Shown here piece by piece: positions 1 through 9,391 of a stretch of 64,000 bases of DNA. The translations under genes and the position numbers were made by a program. Below the pieces are notes generated by a model. It ran no database searches, was not told the origin of the DNA, and worked only from the letters and a program-made list of their open reading frames with translations. Every line of letters begins with the position of its first letter. The stretch's first letter is position 1. Source of the DNA: JAGVPT01 sp963717445 (GTDB lineage Bacteria; Bacteroidota; Ignavibacteria; UBA10030; UBA8401); NCBI GenBank assembly GCA_963717445.1, contig OY970334.1, forward strand, positions 2,170,001 to 2,234,000. The letters are read 5' to 3'.

Positions 1-473
1 AGCACATTCGCTTCATCCGCACCGGGAATAGAAAGTTTTATAGGGGAAGAACCGGTAGCGATGATAATATTTTCGGCTGAGAATTCTTGATTCCCGACTG
101 AGACAATGTTTTGTCCTTCAATTTTTGCGCTACCGGTAAGCACATCAACATTATGCCGCCTCATTTGATAATCTACGCCTTTTGTTAACACTGATACGGT
201 TTTGGCTTTCCATTCCATGGCTTTTTTCAAATCGTATTCGACCCCCGAAAAAGACACTCCCAGATGTTGACTGTTTTGCGCCGAATAAAAAATCTTGGCG
301 GAGTTCAGAAGAGCTTTGGTGGGAATACACCCTCTATTTAAGCAGACACCGCCAAGGCTCTTATCCTTTTCGATGAGCAATGTTGTTTTACCTTGTGCTC
401 CAGCTCTTTCCGCGGCACGGTATCCGCCGGGACCAGCTCCAATAATGATGATGTCGTATTTCTTTTCAGCCAT
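1..473 (-). CDS. lpdA: Dihydrolipoyl dehydrogenase (E3), N-terminal part; gene runs off the window
   Basis: E3 reoxidises the dihydrolipoyl group of the E2 acyltransferase using FAD and NAD+. The reverse strand is open from ATG 473 to the window edge, about 157 codons. Visible are the FAD-binding Rossmann motif GAGPGG at residues 12-17 and the redox-disulfide motif GGVCLNRGCIPTK, with the cysteine pair at residues 44 and 49. The ATG follows directly on the E2 stop codon (TAG, 474-476), so the two genes are surely co-transcribed and E3 is meant to serve that E2. The C-terminal NAD and interface domains are outside the window, so intactness cannot be judged. The disulfide motif separates it from other flavin disulfide reductases. 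Confidence 0.93.
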   Translation of the reverse strand, partial: MAEKKYDIIIIGAGPGGYRAAERAGAQGKTTLLIEKDKSLGGVCLNRGCIPTKALLNSAKIFYSAQNSQHLGVSFSGVEYDLKKAMEWKAKTVSVLTKGVDYQMRRHNVDVLTGSAKIEGQNIVSVGNQEFSAENIIIATGSSPIKLSIPGADEANV

Positions 474-1850
474 CTATTTCCTCATCGCATCCGATGTAAT
501 TGCCAAATCTATTTCCGATATTGTTTTCGCAAGACTTTGCAAAAAGCGGGCGCCCACTGCTCCGTCAATAACTCGATGGTCTATTGTAAGCGAAAATGAA
601 ATATGCGGGATATAATCTATCCCCTTGCCGTTGTCTACAGGTTTTAAAACTATGGCGTTAATGCCCAAAATTCCGGTTTGAGGCAGATTCAGCACCGGTG
701 TGAATGACTCGATTCCCAGACTTCCCAAATTTGTCGTCGTGAACGTTGCTCCGTTGAGTTCTTCAGGGGCTATTTTACCGGAAAGACACGCTGCCGATAG
801 GCGCTTAGCTTCTGCACTAAGTTTAAGCAGACTCAAGTCTCGTGCATTTTTAATGACTGGTACCATTAGCCCGCGGGGGGTATCGACCGCAAAACCAAGA
901 TGAATTTTATTATGGTATTCGATCTGATCCCCTTTCAACAGGCTATTTAATTCCGGGTGTACCGGCAGCACTTGCAACACCGCGTATTGAACAAGATCAT
1001 TAATAGTAACCGCTTGAAATTCCTTGTGCAGCGTGCTATTCTTGAATCGATGCCGCAAAGCCAATAACGCTGTTGCATTTGCACTGCTATTCAGAGTAAG
1101 TTGTGCCGAATTTCTTAGGGACTCGAGCATGCGGCCGGCAATTAACTTTCTTATCCCTTTTAATGCCACTATCTTAATAGCCTCCTCATCCAAAGGAGAA
1201 GGGCTTTCCGTCCCGTGATTTCTGATGTCTGAGATAGTTACACGCTCACCAACTCCGCTACCTACTCGTGGTCTGCCACTACTTTCAGTTACTAAATCCT
1301 TAGCAGCAAGTGACAGGGGCGAGATGCTCGTGTTTGCCTCCAGGATATCCCGTTCAATTATTCTACCATCAGGTCCTGTCCCTTGAACATCCTCCGTTGT
1401 TATGCCCAACTTGTCAGCTAGATTTCTTGCCCTCGGAGAAATCCAGCTTTTCACTAATACATTATCGTCCTCCAATCGGACGGTTTTGATTTCTTTCTTA
1501 ACGCTCGTTGCAAGAGATTCGGATTTCCTATTATCCTCTAATTGAATCGCCTCGTTCGGTTTATCAACGGCTGAATGTCTTTCACGCGGTTCAAATTCTG
1601 TGTAACTTTCACCCTCACTGCCGATAACTGCAATATTAGTTAACACCGGAACTTCTTCACCATTGTTGAAAAATATTTCAAGGAGGACTCCGTCGTCGGG
1701 GGACTCAATATCAAAGACGGCTTTATCGGTTTCAATTTCACACACGATCTCCCCTTTCTTGACTTTTTCACCTTTCTTTTTTTTCCAATCAAGGATAAGA
1801 CAGGTCTCAACTGTATTTCCTTGCTTAGGTAATAATATCGGAGTGATCAT
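474..1850 (-). CDS. Dihydrolipoamide acyltransferase (E2) of a 2-oxoacid dehydrogenase complex
   Basis: E2 core transfers the acyl group from E1 to CoA through a swinging lipoyl arm. The 458-residue protein has one lipoyl domain (residues 1-78; lipoyl lysine K43 in ETDKAVFDIESP), a charged linker, a peripheral-subunit-binding domain (about 136-172, ISPRARNLADKLGI) and a catalytic chloramphenicol-acetyltransferase-like domain ending in the active-site motif DHRVIDG (424-430). Its ATG overlaps the stop of the preceding dehydrogenase by four bases (ATGA) and E3 follows at once. No E1 gene lies between or upstream in this window; it may lie beyond the left edge. The substrate (pyruvate, branched-chain 2-oxoacid or acetoin) cannot be decided from sequence alone. 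Confidence 0.92.
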   Translation of the reverse strand: MITPILLPKQGNTVETCLILDWKKKKGEKVKKGEIVCEIETDKAVFDIESPDDGVLLEIFFNNGEEVPVLTNIAVIGSEGESYTEFEPRERHSAVDKPNEAIQLEDNRKSESLATSVKKEIKTVRLEDDNVLVKSWISPRARNLADKLGITTEDVQGTGPDGRIIERDILEANTSISPLSLAAKDLVTESSGRPRVGSGVGERVTISDIRNHGTESPSPLDEEAIKIVALKGIRKLIAGRMLESLRNSAQLTLNSSANATALLALRHRFKNSTLHKEFQAVTINDLVQYAVLQVLPVHPELNSLLKGDQIEYHNKIHLGFAVDTPRGLMVPVIKNARDLSLLKLSAEAKRLSAACLSGKIAPEELNGATFTTTNLGSLGIESFTPVLNLPQTGILGINAIVLKPVDNGKGIDYIPHISFSLTIDHRVIDGAVGARFLQSLAKTISEIDLAITSDAMRK

Positions 1851-3145
1851 ATGTTTATCTTAATTCTCTTTATTGTTGTAATTTCTTCCAAGAACTCATC
1901 CAGCACGGAACAAACGAGACTTAAACTTTCTTCTTCGTCCCCGGCATTAGTTTTTCCTCGCCAGATATTCTTCAAGATCAATCGAACGCTTTCATCATTT
2001 AATTCCTCGATTCGCTGAGGGTACGGGTATCCGATATCTATCCTATTGTTTATGATGTAACATATACCCCCTAAGACTGCTTTTGCAAAAATTTTTGGTG
2101 TCACGCCTTGTTTAAGAGCCTCCCTCATAGTTCCGAAGAACCGGTCGTCATATCCTAATTTCCTAACAGGGTCACGGCATATTCTCTGAACTTCATCGCG
2201 CAAATAGGGGTTCGTCATTCTTTCGAGCAGGTCTGCCCCGTAATAACGAAATCCCTCTTCGGTAAATAGCGGATCATCAAAATTCTTATATTTCTTTAAT
2301 AAGAACGCACCGCTTTCCTTATTGAAAGCATCCACGCCATATTGGTAAAGGCGGGAATCATTCCTTATTTCGCTCATAAAGGTGTATCCGGCAAGCGAAG
2401 CAAAGAAGCCTAATGTGGAATGCACAGCGTTGTGTCCGAATAATTTTGCTTCTTCAAAAGGGAGCAAATCATCCTTTTCCTGGAAGACTTCAATTCCTCT
2501 TTTGAATTCCGGAAGCTCGATCTTTGATATGATGATATCATGAAACTCCTCAACCAAGATCGCGGCTTTGCTGTACGGAGTCATCCAATCCAAATTCAAC
2601 TCTGCAACGGTTCTTTCGTCGAAGATCACTCCTCCCATTTTTCCGATCACGGTATTGATTGTCTGAAAATGTCGCAGTGTATTGCGGTCGGTGTACTGCT
2701 CCATTTTTTCACGAAGGATTTCTGCCGCATAATTATTGTTTTCTGCCGTATAAATTATTTGAGGAATATCCGGGTTACTATTTTCTGCTAACAACCGAGC
2801 GACAGAATTTTCCCCTCGATCGTAAAACTCAACGCTCGGAAGAGCGGTTGCCATTTCATCTGCTTGAGCAACGGCAGATGCAATGGATTCATGATCGCTC
2901 GGATCGTTTGGATTATAGATTTCAATTCCCGTAATGATCGTTTTGTATATACCCTTTTTGGTAGCCGTATTAACGACAATCCGGTTGCTCCATTGTTTTA
3001 CGGCAGTGACGATTTCTTGGTTTACTTCAAGGATAACATATCGCTTGAAATTATTAGACTTAAAAGCTTCATACAGCATTAAACCGGACTGCACTGCGCC
3101 GAGGCCAAAGCCTAAAAATGTTTTCTTTCCGGTATTTTGTTCCAT
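1847..3145 (-). CDS. Mannitol dehydrogenase-family polyol/uronate oxidoreductase
   Basis: Long-chain NAD(P)-dependent dehydrogenase of the mannitol-1-phosphate dehydrogenase/tagaturonate reductase type, interconverting a ketose (or its phosphate) with the matching polyol or aldonate. The N-terminus has a Rossmann glycine-rich loop (FLGFGLGAVQSGL); the all-helical C-terminal half holds the usual substrate region (FGHNAVHSTLGF). I start it at ATG 3145, not the TTG one codon earlier. It sits in a tight operon after the amidohydrolase and overlaps the E2 start by ATGA, which ties it to the sugar pathway. Length (about 432 residues) fits the family. The substrate is unknown; the family call is firmer than any specific enzyme name. 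Confidence 0.75.
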   Translation of the reverse strand: MEQNTGKKTFLGFGLGAVQSGLMLYEAFKSNNFKRYVILEVNQEIVTAVKQWSNRIVVNTATKKGIYKTIITGIEIYNPNDPSDHESIASAVAQADEMATALPSVEFYDRGENSVARLLAENSNPDIPQIIYTAENNNYAAEILREKMEQYTDRNTLRHFQTINTVIGKMGGVIFDERTVAELNLDWMTPYSKAAILVEEFHDIIISKIELPEFKRGIEVFQEKDDLLPFEEAKLFGHNAVHSTLGFFASLAGYTFMSEIRNDSRLYQYGVDAFNKESGAFLLKKYKNFDDPLFTEEGFRYYGADLLERMTNPYLRDEVQRICRDPVRKLGYDDRFFGTMREALKQGVTPKIFAKAVLGGICYIINNRIDIGYPYPQRIEELNDESVRLILKNIWRGKTNAGDEEESLSLVCSVLDEFLEEITTIKRIKINI

Positions 3146-3166
3146 CAAGAATTCTTCTTTCGCCGA

Positions 3167-4210
3167 TTACATGTTTCGCCAGGCATTCGGAAAAACTCTT
3201 TGTGCGTTTAACCTATAAACCTTGTCTATCACGTTACTCGGCAGCCCCAGTCCCTTTATCGGCTGCTCTAAATCTGGTACGGTAAGCGATGAATCCGTGC
3301 AAAGAAATTTCCAATCACGTGTCCATTGGTTATGAAGGTCTGCACGAAATTGAGCGGCGTCTATTCCCGGCTGTTGAATCATATCAGTGCCATATAACAC
3401 GCGATCCTGATACCTAATAAAGAAATCTCTAACTACTTCCCTGTTTTTAACCGTTTGATATTGCACATCGCCAACTCGTGCGGCCATATCAGCTACCGCA
3501 TTAGGAAATCGGTCTAAGAATTTTGCTAATTCCACAACGCTCCATTCCAAGCTTGCCAGGTGGGCGCCCATGAATACAAGATTTTTATTTTTTTCAAGCA
3601 TAGTATCCCGGGCTTTCATTTGGTCTTCATAGGAAGGCATTTCCGGCTGTAAATACATATGGTATTGAGGATGGTCCTTAAAATAATCTCTAATATATCT
3701 GACCATTATTTTATCATGGGGAAGCCAGCAATCCCGTGGCTCTCCCAGGTGCCCGATGAGAGGAATGTTCTTGATCTTCAGGTGTGAAAAGATTGGATCA
3801 AATTTCGGATGGTCAATCATTACCAAATTGTTGTTCCTATCTCTGTATTCCATGCCGATATTCTTCCAGACTTTTACACCACGCGCTCCTTCGGAAATTG
3901 TTCTATCAATATGTTCAATAGTCTTTTCCTTCCAACCCGGGTCATCCCATCCATTCATCGAAAATGTTGATGCGAAAGCAAGCCTTTTAGGATAACGCTG
4001 AGACAAAGAAACAGCTATTTCTTGCTGCCTTATTATAGAGGGGAATTCGGAATAATCTGCATTGATAGTGAGAAGGGCAAAATTATCCTTTTCTGCTTGT
4101 TCGATGAAAGCAAGATCCAATGAATTAATATGGACGTGGATATCGATTTTCTCTACTCTTTCAAAATCATCCACCGAGTAGAATTCAGGGCTTTCCGCAC
4201 TAATTTTCAT
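3167..4210 (-). CDS. Amidohydrolase_2-type TIM-barrel metal hydrolase
   Basis: Member of the amidohydrolase superfamily (lactonase/decarboxylase branch), which uses a metal-bound water to open lactones or cleave C-N or C-C bonds. Visible metal-site motifs are DIHVHIN near the N-terminus, GHLGEPRDCW in the middle, GAHLAS, and LYGTDMI for the late-barrel aspartate. Start ATG 4210 is preferred over a TTG 33 bases upstream because GGGAT precedes it at good spacing. In this operon, between a sugar kinase and a polyol dehydrogenase-like enzyme, a sugar lactonase or an uronate-linked role is possible but not shown. No signal peptide, so cytoplasmic. Confidence 0.75.
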   Translation of the reverse strand: MKISAESPEFYSVDDFERVEKIDIHVHINSLDLAFIEQAEKDNFALLTINADYSEFPSIIRQQEIAVSLSQRYPKRLAFASTFSMNGWDDPGWKEKTIEHIDRTISEGARGVKVWKNIGMEYRDRNNNLVMIDHPKFDPIFSHLKIKNIPLIGHLGEPRDCWLPHDKIMVRYIRDYFKDHPQYHMYLQPEMPSYEDQMKARDTMLEKNKNLVFMGAHLASLEWSVVELAKFLDRFPNAVADMAARVGDVQYQTVKNREVVRDFFIRYQDRVLYGTDMIQQPGIDAAQFRADLHNQWTRDWKFLCTDSSLTVPDLEQPIKGLGLPSNVIDKVYRLNAQRVFPNAWRNM

Positions 4211-4270
4211 ATTTATCCCGATCGCTGCTGGTTCTATGCACAAAGTTTATACATGCCTGCTGAATTGGGT

Positions 4271-5767
4271 TCATATTGACAAACCCTTAAAAGTTTTATG
4301 AAGGGATTTATAAGTTTCGAACCTTCCCTTGTACCATGTTTCATACACCGATTGAGGATGAATAACCGCCGATTGTCCGACCCATCGCGAGGCCAAACTG
4401 CGAATCGACTCCCCAGTGTCAACCGCACATGCAAGCATCGCTGTTCCAAGACAACCGGCTTCTTTCACGTTGGGAATTGTTATTTTCTTATTCATAACGT
4501 TGGCTTTTAACTGCGCTAAAATTTTCGATTTGGCCGCACCTCCAACCCACCGTAATTCATTGATGATATATCCCGCCTGTTCCAGAATATCAAGATTGAG
4601 CCGCATTTCGAATGAGACTCCTTCTAAAAGAGCTTTTAATATTTCATTTCTGTGAGTCGACAATTGCAGGCCCATAATGGCGCCTTTGGTTTGAGTATCG
4701 AAATACGGCGTTCCGGAAGGAGTAAAGTAGGGGAGAGTTAATAAATTACTCGGTTTATCATTGAAACCGGCAATCAAAAGGTCGTAAGCATCCTGTCCGG
4801 TGAGTTTTGCATCGGCAATTTCCTTGCTGCCGAATTCATCTCTAAACCATTTCAAGATATTGCCGCCAGTCAAACTATATGCAACGGTCGTATAAAGATC
4901 GCTGATCGAATAATTATAAGTGCAAAGATTGCTCTCCATCAGTGATGGAGAAAAAATTGGCTTCTTGAAAGCAGGACAAATACATTCAACCGTTCCGCTT
5001 CCAAGCATGGCGACTCCTTCTTCCGTTACTCCCGCTCCGAGAGCACTGCATGTCTGATCGTGCCCGCCGGTAACTACAAATGTGTCTCTGGAAAGATTGA
5101 GCTGGTGTGCTGCTTCAGAACCGATGGTGCCGACCCGGCTGCCCGGCGGCAGCGGTGTGGCGAGGTTATCCGTAGAGATACCTATCTCCCGCAAGATGTC
5201 GTCATTCCATTCATGTTTCCTTACATCGAACATCATTGTCCGTCCTGCTAAAGACCAACTTATTGCCGGATTTAACCCAAGGCGGAAATGGAACAAATCT
5301 TCAAAACAAAAGAAGTGTTGAGTCTTTTTCCATACATCATTTGCATTTTTCCTGAACCACAAAAGTTTAAATAGCGTAAACAGCGGATGCGCCGTGTGCC
5401 CCGTTATCTGGTAGAGTTTATCTCTGCCAAATTTAAGTACCCAATCTTCGATCATCGGTTGAGATCTGACATCGGAAGAGACCATCGCCTTGCTGAGAAT
5501 TTCGTTATTGCGCCCGATGGCTGTAAAGGCTTCACCTTGGCTTGAAACCCCTATGCCTCGTACGGAATCGGATTTCACACCGTGAGTGCATTCCTTTATT
5601 ACTTCAAAACACTTTCCAATAACTTCATCCGGATCCAGAACCGCTCCGCCGTCATCTGTAAATGCAACGTCATATTCACGCATGGCCGTTGCGAGCTGCG
5701 CCCCATCTTCATTAAACACCGAAGCTTTGCAACCGCTTGTCCCAATGTCCACACCCATATAGTTCAT
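4271..5767 (-). CDS. FGGY-family carbohydrate kinase (xylulokinase/fuculokinase-like)
   Basis: ATP-dependent sugar kinase of the actin-like ATPase fold, phosphorylating a ketose. The N-terminal phosphate-1 motif DIGTSGCKASVF (residues 6-17) is clear, followed by the C-domain glycine-rich stretch GGHDQTCSALGAG and the adenosine motif GGAAKSKILAQLKANV near the C-terminus. At 498 residues it is full length. The start has a strong upstream GGAAGGG. It lies between the class II aldolase and the amidohydrolase; with the isomerase at 7977-9359 it completes an isomerase-kinase-aldolase series like those for fucose, xylose or tagatose. The sugar specificity cannot be read from the motifs. Confidence 0.88.
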   Translation of the reverse strand: MNYMGVDIGTSGCKASVFNEDGAQLATAMREYDVAFTDDGGAVLDPDEVIGKCFEVIKECTHGVKSDSVRGIGVSSQGEAFTAIGRNNEILSKAMVSSDVRSQPMIEDWVLKFGRDKLYQITGHTAHPLFTLFKLLWFRKNANDVWKKTQHFFCFEDLFHFRLGLNPAISWSLAGRTMMFDVRKHEWNDDILREIGISTDNLATPLPPGSRVGTIGSEAAHQLNLSRDTFVVTGGHDQTCSALGAGVTEEGVAMLGSGTVECICPAFKKPIFSPSLMESNLCTYNYSISDLYTTVAYSLTGGNILKWFRDEFGSKEIADAKLTGQDAYDLLIAGFNDKPSNLLTLPYFTPSGTPYFDTQTKGAIMGLQLSTHRNEILKALLEGVSFEMRLNLDILEQAGYIINELRWVGGAAKSKILAQLKANVMNKKITIPNVKEAGCLGTAMLACAVDTGESIRSLASRWVGQSAVIHPQSVYETWYKGRFETYKSLHKTFKGLSI

Positions 5768-5823
5768 CTTAAGCCCTTCCCGTCAAGCATCGTCGCAAAT
5801 GGAAAGTTTCATATTTCAAATAA

Positions 5824-6858
5824 TTAAAGAGCATGCGTGTGACTCTTCGGAACTGGTACGTAGAGAATGTTGAGATAGCCCTCCAATATTTCCTTCATCT
5901 TTTTGAACACAGTTTCCTGCCTGAATATTGTTGCATAATATTTTATCGAAGGTTGGCTCTCGGAATCGGCAGACTCTCCTATCAATCCTTTTGCAAGCAA
6001 CTCTTTAGCTTTTTGCGGACCGACTATCTTTGCCGCGTTTTCAATCATTTTCTGGAATAGAATCGGAGAACTGTCCCGTTCCAATGCGGTCCATATATTA
6101 ACTTTACATATTCCGTCCTCGAACAAATTTACAATCTGATCTTCGTTAACGGAAGATGTACCGTGCAAGCATAATCGAGGGCCGATTTTCTTGCTGATCG
6201 CCCGTGCTAATTGTCCGTTGTATTCTAAGGTCGAGGCAGAAGCCCTGTGTTCGGTTCCTAAATTTGCAACAACGATATCGACACCGGTTTCCCGAAAAAA
6301 TCTTTCCGCTTGGTCGGGAGTAGTTAAATGATTGGCATCATCACTTGATGCCTCATGTATTTCATCACAGGCACCCTCAATGACAATTTTGCTCTTATTC
6401 TTTTCAACAAATGAGGCAGTATGCACTATGTTCTTATCAAATGGCAAAGTAGAGGCATCGTACATAATCGATGAGAATTGTCCCATATCCCATTCTAAAA
6501 GTCTGACGTCGTCATTCCATTGAATATGATCGAGATGAATCATGACTTTGAGATTTTTATAGGGGGAATCCGGCGAAGTAAGCACCTCCAGATCTCTCAA
6601 AAATAACTTGAGCCCGATGTACCATTTCTTCGTGTGTGTATAAAAAACAGACTGGGGACGGGATGAATAATTATTTGTGATTCCGACAATAATAGGTAGA
6701 TCCTCTATTCCTATTTTTTCTCCGTAGTCGTACACTGCCGATAGTATGGCTTCCAATGTGGTAAGGTTTTCGGCATTGAACGTAGGCAATACCCATTTTC
6801 GTTCTCTTGCTTCTGAAAAGACTTCTAGCACATGGCTACGATCAAGAATTGTTGACAT
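5824..6858 (-). CDS. Class II (zinc) ketose-bisphosphate aldolase family protein
   Basis: Cleaves a ketose phosphate into dihydroxyacetone phosphate and an aldehyde. Family signposts are VLPTFNAENL near the N-terminus, the zinc and catalytic segment HLDHIQWNDD, the glutamate segment IVIEGACDEI, ANLGTEHRA, and LHGTSSVNEDQI with the glycine-rich phosphate loop, then ICKVNIWTAL. About 344 residues, slightly longer than typical FbaA/GatY. The DHIQWNDD segment and the WTALERDSS C-terminal stretch differ from standard fructose-bisphosphate aldolases, so the substrate is more likely the product of the neighbouring FGGY kinase (for example tagatose- or a deoxyketose-1-phosphate). That specificity is inference from context. 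Confidence 0.85.
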   Translation of the reverse strand: MSTILDRSHVLEVFSEARERKWVLPTFNAENLTTLEAILSAVYDYGEKIGIEDLPIIVGITNNYSSRPQSVFYTHTKKWYIGLKLFLRDLEVLTSPDSPYKNLKVMIHLDHIQWNDDVRLLEWDMGQFSSIMYDASTLPFDKNIVHTASFVEKNKSKIVIEGACDEIHEASSDDANHLTTPDQAERFFRETGVDIVVANLGTEHRASASTLEYNGQLARAISKKIGPRLCLHGTSSVNEDQIVNLFEDGICKVNIWTALERDSSPILFQKMIENAAKIVGPQKAKELLAKGLIGESADSESQPSIKYYATIFRQETVFKKMKEILEGYLNILYVPVPKSHTHAL

Positions 6859-6989
6859 TTTTTAATTCTCCATAATCATAAAATTATTGTCTTCGCTTAA
6901 ATCTCCGACCATGATGAATCCGTTATGTTTTCCGCAAAGACCGTTCTCAGAAGATCAGAAAGTATTTCATGAAACTCTGACCCCCTTCG

Positions 6990-7847
6990 TTATTTGGATA
7001 ATTCCCAAATTATCTGCCAACTGAATCTGGCTTTGGGAGAAACTGAGAGATAATTCTCTTCCTTATATACTTTTGACAAATTGCTGCTAAATCCGGGAAT
7101 AGGCTCAAAAGCGCATTCATCTCTCTGAATTCCAATTTCGTTCGGATAGCCAATGTTGTTCCACCATATCCCGATCGCGGGAAAATATTGCTTTGGAAAT
7201 ACCGCTTTCAGCGCTAAACCGTTCTTGTACTTCCAACTCATTTTACCATCATCAATGCCCTTGAGGAACAGCATGTTTGCCGTACCCTTAGGCTGCTTCC
7301 GTAAATACTCCTGAATATCCTTAGGGTTTTTTAATTTGAGATTCTCATCACGCGATTTATTATATGCTGTTTGAAAAGAGGGAAAATGCACATCGGCGAT
7401 TTCCGTTAATTTCATAAGCGGGTGCATTACGTGCTGAAACGGTAATTGTTCATTTCCTCTATTATAAACTTCAAAGTTCCAGGTAATACCGCTTTCCGAA
7501 AAAATCATCTCGCGCTTAAAATGCACCGGCAATACTTTACTTTTTGTAAAAAACCTCAGCGTGTTACCATCTCTCTCAAAATCCCATTTCAGCCAGCAGA
7601 CTTCGCCATGATCGGGGATTTTCCATTGGAGTCCCGGGAAGGGACACGTTTCTACAGATGGGAAACAATCATCGTAGCCATAGACCGGCCGGTTTTCATA
7701 TTCTCCATAATCGGAGCTCGGTTTGCGAAAAGACTCGGGTGAAGTAGTAATGAGGTCATAATGATTATAGCTCAAGCGATCCAGGCGAGCACCATCTTCA
7801 GGCGTGAACTCGACCAGCCACGGGCCGAACTCAAATTTTTCTTTCAT
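6990..7847 (-). CDS. Aldose 1-epimerase/mutarotase-like protein
   Basis: Galactose-mutarotase-fold protein of 285 residues, expected to interconvert alpha and beta anomers of the imported sugar before isomerisation. The start has a GGGAGAT Shine-Dalgarno. Visible fold features are the N-terminal strand run, the DDCFPSVETCPFPG loop, an internal HVMHPLMKLTE segment carrying candidate catalytic histidines, and the C-terminal FEPIPGFSSN loop where family members place the catalytic glutamate (E of FEP). It is divergent from GalM and nearer the uncharacterised mutarotase-like groups. It lies between isomerase and aldolase genes, which supports a role on the same sugar. Confidence 0.7.
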   Translation of the reverse strand: MKEKFEFGPWLVEFTPEDGARLDRLSYNHYDLITTSPESFRKPSSDYGEYENRPVYGYDDCFPSVETCPFPGLQWKIPDHGEVCWLKWDFERDGNTLRFFTKSKVLPVHFKREMIFSESGITWNFEVYNRGNEQLPFQHVMHPLMKLTEIADVHFPSFQTAYNKSRDENLKLKNPKDIQEYLRKQPKGTANMLFLKGIDDGKMSWKYKNGLALKAVFPKQYFPAIGIWWNNIGYPNEIGIQRDECAFEPIPGFSSNLSKVYKEENYLSVSPKARFSWQIIWELSK

Positions 7848-7976
7848 TGATATCTCCCATTCTTACGCTATCTATTTGTTTGAACCTTTGATTTTATTCA
7901 GCGTACGTATTGTCTTATTTGCCGATCTTCGTTTACAATATTGCCGACTTCGGCGACGCGATGAATCGGTCTCATG

Positions 7977-9359
7977 CTACAGTTCTATTGTTCTTATTCC
8001 TGTAAGCTGACAGAAGTCTAATAATTCTTCGTACAGATGACTGCCATAACCGAGGACGGCATATTCATTATTCCAGGCTTCTACGAGCTTCTCTATATTA
8101 CAATGAGCGGTCACAAACGCATGGGGCCAGAAAGGAATACCGCATTCTTCTTGGCGCTTCAGCAATTTCTCTGCCGGTGGTTCGTGAATTGAGCAGCGAG
8201 TTACCGCCATTTCAAATTCACCGTTATTGCGCCCTAACCTTGCCAAGACTCCCTCTCCTGGTTTACAGACCAGTTTAATGGATAACCCTCCTGCCGCACC
8301 TTCAGTAGGAATGCCATGCTCTGCAAATACTGCGGGACCTAACTTACCGGCTAAGGAAGGCGGGCACGCACCGTCACCGATTATTTTTATTTCGTTATTG
8401 GACTTATCGATGTGCTGCAAATCGCCATAGTATACCGGTTCATTGCTCAAATCAGTGATAAGTTTTACGGTCATTGCAGTATTAAAATCACTGAGGGTGG
8501 ACGTTCCAATTTTATCGTTGAGAATCATACTCTGCGCAAAGCAAGTGGCCGTATAATCGTCTCCTAAACCCGGAAAGGATTGAATAGTGTAGAACTCCCA
8601 GCCTTCCTTTTTTATCATTTTCTTAATTGCCAGATATAATCGAATGGACCGTTCGCCAATTTCATTCTTCGGGAGGGGAACGGCGAAAAATGGCTGAATC
8701 TTTTTCCTGGCTTCTTCGACCTCGTCAGCAGTAATTTTATTCGCAGTAGTTATCAGCTCCGTCGTATCCCGGGAGTCAATATCGACACCAAATACTTTCA
8801 TCCATTGAGAGGGATCGGCAACACCGCACGTCTGCCCCATCCCGCGTCCGCCAAAAACGCCAATGGTGCTCAAGTTTAAAATATTCTTTTCATGACTGGC
8901 CCTGCAGTAAGAAACAATTTTATGTACCTCCTTTGGATCGTCATAGCCACCGTAGACAAAACGATGATTGATGCCGATTTCTTTAAGCGCTCCATGCATG
9001 ACTAATCCGCCAACCGGCCGCCAACCTTGTGAGCCCGGATTCGTCCAGAGTACTATGCCCTTTCCAGTTTTGGCGAATTCCCGAATCGCAGCGATTAAAT
9101 GCGCTGCCCAAACCCACGTGCCCGAAAACAAAACAATGGCGTCTATATCGTCGATTTTTCTAAATTGAGAAAGACATTCTTTTGCTTCTTTCTTTGAAGC
9201 AATAATTGTTTCATACTCAACTAATTCTACGCCTTCATTCCGTAAAGCCTTTTTGGCATTTTTAATTAATTCACTATTAATAAAGGGGGTGCCCATCGGA
9301 TCGAGAAGGCCATCCTTGTGAACTCCATACGTGATAAACCCAACTTTCGGCGTATTCAT
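7977..9359 (-). CDS. L-fucose/L-arabinose isomerase-family protein
   Basis: Resembles the manganese-dependent aldose-ketose isomerases of the FucI/AraA fold. The protein (460 residues) has an N-terminal flavodoxin-like domain, a glycine-rich core (GVFGGRGMGQTCGVADPSQW), a middle region with GDDYTATCFAQSM, the substrate segment GDGACPPSLAGKLGPAVF, and a C-terminal PHAFVTAHCN motif with histidines fit for the metal/substrate site. It is shorter than E. coli FucI (about 590 residues) and nearer the broad fucose-isomerase-like group. The start has AAGGAAT at good spacing. With the FGGY kinase and aldolase it forms the catabolic core of the locus. Substrate unknown. Confidence 0.75.
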   Translation of the reverse strand: MNTPKVGFITYGVHKDGLLDPMGTPFINSELIKNAKKALRNEGVELVEYETIIASKKEAKECLSQFRKIDDIDAIVLFSGTWVWAAHLIAAIREFAKTGKGIVLWTNPGSQGWRPVGGLVMHGALKEIGINHRFVYGGYDDPKEVHKIVSYCRASHEKNILNLSTIGVFGGRGMGQTCGVADPSQWMKVFGVDIDSRDTTELITTANKITADEVEEARKKIQPFFAVPLPKNEIGERSIRLYLAIKKMIKKEGWEFYTIQSFPGLGDDYTATCFAQSMILNDKIGTSTLSDFNTAMTVKLITDLSNEPVYYGDLQHIDKSNNEIKIIGDGACPPSLAGKLGPAVFAEHGIPTEGAAGGLSIKLVCKPGEGVLARLGRNNGEFEMAVTRCSIHEPPAEKLLKRQEECGIPFWPHAFVTAHCNIEKLVEAWNNEYAVLGYGSHLYEELLDFCQLTGIRTIEL

Positions 9360-9391
9360 AGTATTCCTTATTCTGTTAAAGAATTCAAAGC

